Assembly: GCA_030581615.1 (NCBI GenBank)
Contig: JAKTTT010000010.1
Location: forward strand, 248,001 to 312,000
DNA length: 64,000 bases
Source of the DNA: Alloascoidea africana
Taxonomy: Eukaryota > Ascomycota > Alloascoideomycetes > Alloascoideales > Alloascoideaceae
Reading direction: 5' to 3'
This document shows positions 46,894-54,352 of the stretch, one piece after another. Every line of letters starts with the position of its first letter. Position 1 is the first letter of the stretch. The position numbers and the translations under genes were made by a program. The notes beneath the pieces were generated by a model. It saw only the letters and a list, made by a program, of their open reading frames with translations, searched no databases and was not told the DNA's origin.

Positions 46894-47087
46894 GGAGACG
46901 GGTGAATCATGGAGAAAGCCTGCACTTCTGTGTATATAAAGTTGGATTTCCTCGATAAACAATTAGACAAGATCCAACGAGTGTTACCCGCACTTTAGTC
47001 AGATGCCATATTTTTTTTTCTTATTTGAAATTTTCAGAATGAAGAAGCTCTTTCTTTGCAAAACAAAATAGATTATTTTTGCAATCC
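46894..47087. promoter_or_regulatory. Divergent promoter CHL4 / NOP4 with RRPE-like palindrome
   Basis: 194 bp. TGAAATTTTCA at 47026-47036, 52 bp before the NOP4 ATG, resembles the RRPE element of ribosome-biogenesis genes; a T-tract lies just upstream. No clear PAC motif. Confidence 0.35.
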
Positions 47088-49226
47088 ATGTCTGAAAAAG
47101 AAGGTGGTAACGATGGAGGGATAGATTCCAGTACTCTGTTTGTGAGGTCTATTCCGTTCAGCGTTACATCTGAAGAACTGTCTGATTTTTTCTCTCAGTT
47201 TGTTCCTGTGAAACATGCAGTTGTGGTTAAGGATAACGAGAACAAATCTAGAGGCTTTGGGTTTGTCAGTTTTGGAATGAAAGAAGATGCATCTAAAGCG
47301 CTACAAGAATCTCGAACAAATAAATTACAAGGCCGAGCTCTAAAAGTGGAAATTGCCAAAAAGAGAGAAAGAAGAGGAGACGAAGAAAGTAATGGCAGCG
47401 GTATCGATAACCGGCATAAACATACGGATGAACCCATTGAGAAACGGAGACCGAGACTTATTATCAGAAACATGCCATGGTCTGTTCGAAACCCAAAAAA
47501 ATTGGAGCAGATATTTTCCAAGTATGGAACAGTGACCGATGCGTATATTCCCAGAGGAAAGAACGGGAGAATGACTGGATTCGCCTTTGTGACAATGAGA
47601 AAGCAGGCTGATGCTGAAAAGGCAATTCAAGAATCAAAAGGGTTAGAAATAGAAGGAAGAGAAGTGGCAGTGGACTTTGCCGTTCAGAAAACTGATTGGT
47701 TGAAGATGAAGGAAGACGTGGGCGAAGAGAATGAAAAAGACGATGAAGAGGAGGAAGATGATGAGGGTGAGGAAGATGAAGATGACAATGAAGAGGAGAG
47801 CGCAAGCGAAGATGAAGATGAAGATGATATCAGCGTTGACGACAATGACATTAACATGGATACTGATTCTGATAGCGAGGACGAAGAAAAGAAGAAACCT
47901 GAAAAAGAGAAAAAAGTCCGACCTCCGAGTGAAGAATTTACACTTTTCGTTCGAAATCTCCCATACGACGCTACAGCAGAGTCTCTCAAGGACCATTTTG
48001 AGCAATTTGGATCTATCAAGTATGCCCTCCCTGTGGTTGATAAAGAGACAGGAGTGGCAAAGGGAACAGCCTTTGTCTCGTTTAGGAAGAAAGCTGAGTT
48101 TGAAGCTTGTCTTGCAAATGCACCCACTTCGGGCACCACATCTCTATTGATTGCGGATGATGTCCCAGTTGGATACGTATTCGAAGGCAGAATTTTATCG
48201 GTTGCAAAAGCGGTAACTAGAGACAGAGCGGAAAAGTTATCAGAACTAAGCTCTGCAAAGAGAAAAGAGCTATTGGGAAAAACCCCCGAGGAAAAAGACA
48301 AGAGAAACCTCTTCCTGCTAAACGAGGGAAGGGTCACTGGTGGATCCAAACTAGCAGAACTACTCACAAAGGAAGAAATGGAAATAAGGGATCAAAGTTT
48401 CAAATTGAGATCACAACAGTTGAAAAAGAACCCAAGTCTACATATAAGTTTTACCAGATTGGCCATTAGAAATTTGCCTCGAGCCCTTTCTTCGAAGGCA
48501 CTCAAGACGCTGGCGCGTAAAGCTGTTGTTGAGTTTGCTAAAGAGGTGAAAGAATCAAAAAGGCAACCCTTGAGTAAAGAAGAAGTTATTCGGTCAGTGA
48601 AGCATAAAGAAGGATGGAATAGTAGCAGCAAGGTGGAACCCGAGAAATCTGCTGAAGACAATAGCTCAAAGAAAAAGACCAAGAATAAAGGAGTTGTCAA
48701 GCAAGCGAAAATAATCATGGAAGTTAAAGATTCAGGGGAGTTTGGAAGGAGCAGAGGTTACGGTTTTGTTGAGTTTAGAGATCATAAAGCTGCACTTATG
48801 GGACTCCGATGGCTTAACTGCCACGAAGTTTCAGCTGAGGAGATAAAAGAAGGACTAACTGAAGAAGAGATAAAAGCATTACCACCCTTGGAAGCTGCAA
48901 AAAGACGGAGACTTATTGTGGAGTTTGCAATTGAAAACGCTCAGGTGGTCAAGAGGCGCCGAGATCGGCAATACATGGCCCAGAAGCCAAGAGACCTTAA
49001 GCGGAAACGAGAAGAGGAAGACGACAAAGAGGACCACAAAAGCAAATCAAAACAAAATAATGGCAAACACGCAAAAAAGGGCATCAAGAAGAGCAGAAGC
49101 AAGGGCGACGAGATAAGTAGTGCTCCAAAGAAAGAAACGCGAAAAGAGTCCTCTACAGATGACAAGACAAAGCAGATAATCATAAATAAGCGGAAACAAA
49201 AGCAAAAGAAGAGAAAAGGTAAATAA
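47088..49226 (+). CDS. NOP4: Nop4, nucleolar RRM protein of 60S ribosome biogenesis
   Basis: Needed for processing of 27S pre-rRNA. The 712-residue protein (yeast 685) has four RRMs: residues about 15-90 (TLFVRSIPFSVTSEELSDFF...GFGFVSF), 118-200 (RLIIRNMPWSVRNPKKLEQIF...GFAFVTM), 285-385 (TLFVRNLPYDATAESLKDHF...GTAFVSF) and a longer split fourth RRM from about 460 (LAIRNLPRALSS...GYGFVEF). An acidic run of Asp/Glu separates RRM2 and RRM3, and the C-terminus is Lys-rich with nuclear/nucleolar localisation signals ending KQKQKKRKGK. I start at the ATG at 47088; the codon three positions upstream is TTG. Single exon. Confidence 0.96.
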   Translation: MSEKEGGNDGGIDSSTLFVRSIPFSVTSEELSDFFSQFVPVKHAVVVKDNENKSRGFGFVSFGMKEDASKALQESRTNKLQGRALKVEIAKKRERRGDEESNGSGIDNRHKHTDEPIEKRRPRLIIRNMPWSVRNPKKLEQIFSKYGTVTDAYIPRGKNGRMTGFAFVTMRKQADAEKAIQESKGLEIEGREVAVDFAVQKTDWLKMKEDVGEENEKDDEEEEDDEGEEDEDDNEEESASEDEDEDDISVDDNDINMDTDSDSEDEEKKKPEKEKKVRPPSEEFTLFVRNLPYDATAESLKDHFEQFGSIKYALPVVDKETGVAKGTAFVSFRKKAEFEACLANAPTSGTTSLLIADDVPVGYVFEGRILSVAKAVTRDRAEKLSELSSAKRKELLGKTPEEKDKRNLFLLNEGRVTGGSKLAELLTKEEMEIRDQSFKLRSQQLKKNPSLHISFTRLAIRNLPRALSSKALKTLARKAVVEFAKEVKESKRQPLSKEEVIRSVKHKEGWNSSSKVEPEKSAEDNSSKKKTKNKGVVKQAKIIMEVKDSGEFGRSRGYGFVEFRDHKAALMGLRWLNCHEVSAEEIKEGLTEEEIKALPPLEAAKRRRLIVEFAIENAQVVKRRRDRQYMAQKPRDLKRKREEEDDKEDHKSKSKQNNGKHAKKGIKKSRSKGDEISSAPKKETRKESSTDDKTKQIIINKRKQKQKKRKGK

Positions 49227-49392
49227 GCGAGTATTTAGAGATAGTAAATAGACATTAAGCTCTTTCTCTGGCATAATAAGTAATAAGCTCACAAGCGTTT
49301 ATCGTACTCGTTCTCAGCATTACACATCCCCAAGTGTTGGACCTCTCCTCCTTTGATACGGTCCTCTCTCAACCACCAACAGGTACTATATT

Positions 49393-50515
49393 ATGTCAAT
49401 CCCTACCTCACAGTAAGTGTTTTATATATTTCAAATACTGGAGAGCCTTACTCTATTTTGGGGGCATTACTAACATCTTTTCTAGATTCCAGCAGTAAGT
49501 ATACCTTCCCTATGGCGCGTATGGCGTCTGTGTTGGGGAAAAGCACATGGACCATTGTATCGATAATACATGCTGACATTTTCGATCTAGATTGGAAAAA
49601 CTCGGAGAAGGCACCTATGCTACTGTCTACAAAGGGAGGAATAGGGCCACGGGGGCTCTTGTGGCGCTAAAGGAAATCAGTCTTGATTCGGAAGAAGGAA
49701 CGCCATCAACAGCAATCAGAGAGATTTCGCTGATGAAAGAGCTCAATGATGAAAGCATAGTGACATTGTATGATGTGATTCACACCGAGAACAAGTTGAC
49801 GCTGGTGTTTGAGTACATGGATAAAGATCTGAAAAAGTATATGGATGCCCATGGTCAACAGGGAGCTTTGAGTCCTGAGATTGTAAAATCATTCATGTTT
49901 CAGCTTCTACGGGGAATTATGTTTTGCCACGACAATAGAGTTCTTCATCGCGATTTAAAACCGCAAAATCTGCTAATAAACTCGAGAGGGCAACTGAAGC
50001 TTGGTGATTTTGGTTTGGCTAGGGCCTTTGGCATTCCTGTAAACACCTTCTCGAACGAAGTTGTGACGTTATGGTATAGGGCTCCTGATGTTTTGATGGG
50101 ATCTAAGAATTACTCAACCTCGATCGACATTTGGTCCGCTGGTTGTATTCTTGCAGAAATGTTTACTGGTCGACCTTTGTTTCCTGGCTCTTCGAATGAT
50201 GACCAGTTGATCAAAATATTTCGAATCATGGGCACCCCTAATGAACTTACCTGGCCCAATGTCTCGGCTTTACCAAACTATAAGCCTAATTTTCAAGTCT
50301 ATATCCCACAGGACCTTAGAGTCATTCTTCCTCAGATGGATCCAATGTCTTTGGACCTGCTTTCCGGTTTGCTGCAGATGAGGCCAGAAAGCAGGATATC
50401 AGCTCGCCAGGCCCTGGCGCATCCCTGGTTCCAAGAATATAACACGCCATTGCCACAGCAGGTTCAGATGGGATATGGTGAAAAACAACGACAGCAGCAG
50501 ATGTTTTCAATTTGA
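49393..50515 (+). CDS. PHO85: Cyclin-dependent kinase Pho85, with 9-nt microexon
   Basis: CDK acting with several cyclins in phosphate sensing, glycogen control and cell polarity. Exons 49393-49412, 49486-49494 and 49591-50515; introns of 73 bp (GTAAGT, TACTAAC, TCTAG) and 96 bp (GTAAGT, GCTGAC, TCTAG). Splicing yields [25 protein letters not shown], matching yeast MSSSSQFKQLEKLGNGTYA, so the tiny middle exon supplies FQ plus parts of both flanking Gln codons. 317 residues (yeast 305). PSTAIRE helix ([18 protein letters not shown]), [43 protein letters not shown] are intact. CTG codons encode invariant Leu in QNLL and QLKL. Confidence 0.97.
49486..49494 (+). other. PHO85: PHO85 9-nt microexon
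   Basis: ATTCCAGCA, flanked by TCTAG and GTAAGT, preceded by TACTAAC. Adds three codons' worth of sequence in phase, so inclusion or skipping would both keep the frame. Confidence 0.85.
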
Positions 50516-50807
50516 TGGGTCAAAAGGGATATTCTCTGTTATGGATCGATTGAATTGAGTCAACTATTAGTCTCGTAATTATTTCTAACTTTACTCTATT
50601 TCGTCTGGTGGATAGTAGTTATAATTGAGAAAAAAAGTGTACAAAAAACAAGCTCTTATAAGCTTAGTTGTTCTAATCGCTTTAAAACAGTAACTACCAT
50701 TCCTCTGGATCAGTGCTATGAAAACGCCCAAAATCAGTATGCTTTTTGAACAAAAATCAAAAAAGAATAAGCCAAAAATTAAAGGAGCGAAAAAACACAA
50801 GTTATCT

Positions 50808-52112
50808 TTATTGTCCCATCCTCTTTTTTCTAAACCATTTATCGGAAGGAAAAGTCAATCCGTGCTCTTGAAGCCAATATAACACGTTCTTGTCATTGAT
50901 TTTTGCAACAAGGTCCCAAAGCGCATCATTATCTTCAAACAATTTCGTGTGTTCTAAGAGGAAGTTGGCTACTTTGTATCTGCCTAAGCGTAAGGCTGCA
51001 ATCATGGGCTCTGGAGATGACAGTATAACCGTAGTGGAGCCCATGTTGTATGGGCTACCTGAAGGGCAGAGAGAAGTCACCTTCATATCTCTGTAAACAT
51101 TAAGGCGGAGCATTAGCCTAATGATATCGATTTGATTGGATTCTTCATTTTCACTGTTCAAAGCTGCTAAGATCGGGGGAACAAGATCAGCATAAGAACA
51201 ATTGTAGTCCAAGAGGAAGCGCATAACGCCTAGTTTACGGTCTGTGAAAGGAAAAGTCTCGAACCGCCGTGGTAAAGGCATATACTTGATTTTCACATTT
51301 ACAGAAACCTGTTCTTCGTAGAACGATACTGGCAGTTGCTCGTCTTGGATTCTTGTCAATAAATTCCTTTCTTCAGGCCATAAAGGTGGGACATAATGGT
51401 TGAATCTTTCTTCTAGAGCTGGAGATATGGGAATTGCTGGCGGTGTTCCATGCCACTCATAAATTGGCAAAGGTTTTTTTGCTTTGGTTAGGAAAAGTAA
51501 ATACTTCGATCGCAATTTGGGAAAAATCTCTTCTTCCTTTGAGTTCTCAAGCCAAGCCCTTTCAGGAAATTCATCTTCAGTTTCCAGTGCCTTTGGGGAT
51601 CCAACTTCTTCATTAGGGTGCAATGAGTTGCGGTTTTTCTGTTGCAATACTTGTTCTAATAGAGCATTCCGTTGTTCAAATTCAAACTCGATAAAGATGA
51701 ATTCATCCACCCTGTCAAAAGACATTTCCTCCAGTATCGGGGTTGATACAAATTTGTAATCCAACGCTTTGATATCCAAGATATTGAAATATTTAAGCTC
51801 ACTGTTGCTTGATCTGATCTCTTTTTGGGTAGGTATCAAAGGCAGAGAATACAAGAACGACCGCAGCATTCTTCGGCCTAGAGAAGGTGAATATTGTAAA
51901 GAGTCGTAAAGGTCTTTCGAAGCCAAAGGCAACGACATATTTTGAGAATAAATGAATATCTTCTCTAGAATCTCCGTTGGCAGCGCTTCAAGCTTGCTTG
52001 GTTGATCAACGGACACCAAGTTGCGATTCTCTGCTGGAAGTCGTTTGTCAACATTAGTGTTTTTCGTTACTTTCCGTCTCTTCGGTGCGCGGCCAGGAAA
52101 TGTAAATCCCAT
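50808..52112 (-). CDS. F-box-like protein, function unknown
   Basis: 434 residues. LEALPTEILEKIFIYSQNMSLPLASKDLYDSLQ at about residues 41-73 has the pattern of an F-box (LPxEIL..IF......L...SK.L), which would bind Skp1 in an SCF ubiquitin ligase. The N-terminus GRAPKRRKVTKN is a likely nuclear signal. The C-terminal third has ankyrin-like helices (VMRFLLDYNCSYADLVPPILAAL; MIAALRLGRYKVANFLLEH; LYWLQEHGLTFPSDKW), perhaps the substrate-binding part. I do not recognise a named ortholog. Single exon; convergent with PHO85, divergent from GAS3. Confidence 0.8.
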   Translation of the reverse strand: MGFTFPGRAPKRRKVTKNTNVDKRLPAENRNLVSVDQPSKLEALPTEILEKIFIYSQNMSLPLASKDLYDSLQYSPSLGRRMLRSFLYSLPLIPTQKEIRSSNSELKYFNILDIKALDYKFVSTPILEEMSFDRVDEFIFIEFEFEQRNALLEQVLQQKNRNSLHPNEEVGSPKALETEDEFPERAWLENSKEEEIFPKLRSKYLLFLTKAKKPLPIYEWHGTPPAIPISPALEERFNHYVPPLWPEERNLLTRIQDEQLPVSFYEEQVSVNVKIKYMPLPRRFETFPFTDRKLGVMRFLLDYNCSYADLVPPILAALNSENEESNQIDIIRLMLRLNVYRDMKVTSLCPSGSPYNMGSTTVILSSPEPMIAALRLGRYKVANFLLEHTKLFEDNDALWDLVAKINDKNVLYWLQEHGLTFPSDKWFRKKRMGQ

Positions 52113-52418
52113 GGCAATATGGTATATTTATAAGGTCCACAGAAGGATGTCTGCTCTTCAACGTTTGTATTCCGGAAGAAACCACATGAAACGTCCGGGA
52201 CGCTCAGAATAGCCTTTGTGGATGCATGTCGCCCAGTTAGGCAACTCAATGCTCTTGCAGCTCTGCAGCTGGGCGCCAAGTGGATTTCGTCTTCAAAATT
52301 AGGTCTGCCCTCTTTCCAAAACCTTTTTTCTTTCCTCCTCCTTCTTCTTCACCGTCGACTGTTTACTTTTATCACTCGCTGTATTTTGCCGTCTCTTGGC
52401 CTTTTGTTTCTTTCCACG
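52113..52418. promoter_or_regulatory. Divergent promoter F-box gene / GAS3
   Basis: 306 bp. The frame of GAS3 stays open upstream to 52218 without a homologous sequence, and a pyrimidine-rich leader (CTTTCTTTCCTCC) lies at 52319-52350. A TATATTTATAAGG word at 52122-52134 may serve the F-box gene. Confidence 0.4.
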
Positions 52419-53894
52419 ATGAAGCTCTTATCAGTGGTCACCACTTTCACTAGCTTTGCTTTGTTCTCTTCTCTCGCTTCGGCACTGTTACCGATAGAAA
52501 TTAAGGGCAACAGGTTCATTAAGCCATCCGCCAAATCAAATGAAGACGGAGAAGTGTTTTTTGCTGTTGGAATCGACTACCAGATCGGTGGTGCCTCTGC
52601 CTATGATGAGGGATCTGACTCTGATGTCCTTTCCGATGTGAACGCCTGTCTTCGAGACGCTTACCTACTCAACAAGTTGGGTGTCAATGTGATTCGAGTC
52701 TACACCGTGAACCCCGAGGTTGACCACGATAAGTGCATGACTGTTTTTAATAATGCTGGAATATACTTGATCTTGGACGTCAACGCTGGCACCTACGGGA
52801 ACTCCCTGAATAGAGATGACCCATCGAGCACATATAACTCCCTCTACATGTCCCGAGTCTTCAAAGTCATCGAGAGCTTCAAAAACTACCCAAATGTGTT
52901 GGGATTCTTTGCTGGAAACGAGATCTTTAATGATGAAGAATCTGCTAAAGTGTCTCCTCCTTACGTACGTGCCGTCCAGCGTGATATGAAAAATTACATT
53001 GCGAAGCACGCCGACAGAGCCATTCCCGTTGGATACTCTGCCGCCAGCGATGCCGTTCTGCGAGTTGTCGGATGGCAATATCTCCAGTGTGGAGACGACA
53101 TTTCTCGTTCTGACTTTTATGGCATTAACAGTTATGAATGGTGTGATGGCTCCAACGACTGGGAAACAAGCGGTTATGCTGAATTTGAGTCCACTTTCAA
53201 AGACACTACAATTCCTCTTATCTTCTCCGAGTATGGCTGTAATAAGAAGAGACCAAGAACTTTTGAAGAGGTTACTGAAGGTCTCTACGCAGGACTGAAT
53301 GATACTTTTTCTGGTGGTCTTGTCTATGAGTATAGCGAGGAAGCTAATAACTATGGTGTTGTCAACATTGACAGCTCAGACCATTCTGCTACCATCACTG
53401 ATGAATTTACAAACCTTGCGAAACAGTACGCAGCTATCAGTCTCAAAACAACTTCTGAGAGCGATGTTAAAAACACAACTGGCTCTGCCAAATGTGATCA
53501 AGATGCTATTGAAGAAAAGGACTCAAACTTTGATGCCTCTTTTGACTTGCCCTCTACTCCCGATGATGTGGCCAAGCTCATCGAAGATGGCGTTGGATCT
53601 GATAGCGGCTATCATGCTGGTAAGCTCGTCTCTCTAGATTCTTCGCAGACCACTTATAAGATCAGCAATGAGGACGGATCGGTAATCGAAGACACAAGCG
53701 TTGATTTCAAGGACGAAAACCTGATCAACAGCATTGATGGAACTAAATCATCTGCTCCTTCCGGTTCATCTTCCGGTTCCTCATCGGGTAGCGCCTCCTC
53801 TAGCTCCGATGCCGCTGCACTTCTTTACGATGGAGTTGCCCTCGGTAACGGTGGACTTGTTGGGTTGGTGGCACTACTGATCTCTTTCCTTTGA
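52419..53894 (+). CDS. GAS3: GPI-anchored beta-1,3-glucanosyltransferase family protein, Gas3 type
   Basis: Family GH72 cell-wall enzyme group that elongates beta-1,3-glucan. 491 residues from the ATG at 52419 (MKLLSVVTTFTSFALFSSLA signal peptide). The sequence LPIEIKGNRFIKPSAKS, SDVLSDVNACLRDAYLLNKL, NPEVDHDKCMTVFNNAGIYL and ISRSDFYGINSYEWCDGSNDWE is clearly closest to Gas3, which lacks the C-terminal Cys-box of Gas1/Gas2. The two catalytic Glu are present in AGNEIFND and FSEYGCNKK. A Ser/Gly-rich linker and hydrophobic tail (GLVGLVALLISFL) make the GPI signal. In S. cerevisiae no activity has been detected for Gas3, so catalysis here is uncertain despite the conserved residues. Confidence 0.95.
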   Translation: MKLLSVVTTFTSFALFSSLASALLPIEIKGNRFIKPSAKSNEDGEVFFAVGIDYQIGGASAYDEGSDSDVLSDVNACLRDAYLLNKLGVNVIRVYTVNPEVDHDKCMTVFNNAGIYLILDVNAGTYGNSLNRDDPSSTYNSLYMSRVFKVIESFKNYPNVLGFFAGNEIFNDEESAKVSPPYVRAVQRDMKNYIAKHADRAIPVGYSAASDAVLRVVGWQYLQCGDDISRSDFYGINSYEWCDGSNDWETSGYAEFESTFKDTTIPLIFSEYGCNKKRPRTFEEVTEGLYAGLNDTFSGGLVYEYSEEANNYGVVNIDSSDHSATITDEFTNLAKQYAAISLKTTSESDVKNTTGSAKCDQDAIEEKDSNFDASFDLPSTPDDVAKLIEDGVGSDSGYHAGKLVSLDSSQTTYKISNEDGSVIEDTSVDFKDENLINSIDGTKSSAPSGSSSGSSSGSASSSSDAAALLYDGVALGNGGLVGLVALLISFL

Positions 53895-54352
53895 AACACC
53901 TTGTTTTGTATCTTAAACACGGTCTCAACATGAAATCTTCAGCTCACGCCTTTTTTTTTTTTGAAAAAATCATGCCGTTTTTGTTTACGTACCACGATAT
54001 AAATAGTTGATAAATGCTAAATTTATGACTCTCTGTTTGTGTTGACTTTCATGTTTACTAGTTCTAGTTGTATACCAGTAGCACATTCCTTTATACAACA
54101 GAGGATAATATTTTTACGACTCCTATTCCTTCAAACTTAGAAAATAGAATTAACACATTGACCTGTAATGCAATGATCTCCAAAATGTCATAGTTCTTTT
54201 CTCGATCCAGCACCTTACATAGCAATACTATATCGTTCAACCTATTTAGAATATGCCTTTAAAAAACAAATAAATGAAGAAAAAAAGTCAAGAAAAACAA
54301 GAAACAGCTACATTCTTTTAACCCTTTTAACCAGATATAAAAATTCATCCTT
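53895..54352. other. Convergent intergenic region
   Basis: 458 bp of AT-rich 3' flanks with T-tract at 53950; no gene or structured element seen. Confidence 0.5.

Noticed and set aside
47684-48367. 227-codon Ser-rich minus-strand open frame
   Set aside because: Antisense image of the acidic and RRM3 part of NOP4; GAN/GAR codons read as Ser/Phe on the other strand.
49900-50030. CUG-Ser or CUG-Ala recoding
   Set aside because: CTG codons fall on invariant Leu of the kinase core in PHO85 and on the [10 protein letters not shown] block of FAS2, so CUG is leucine.
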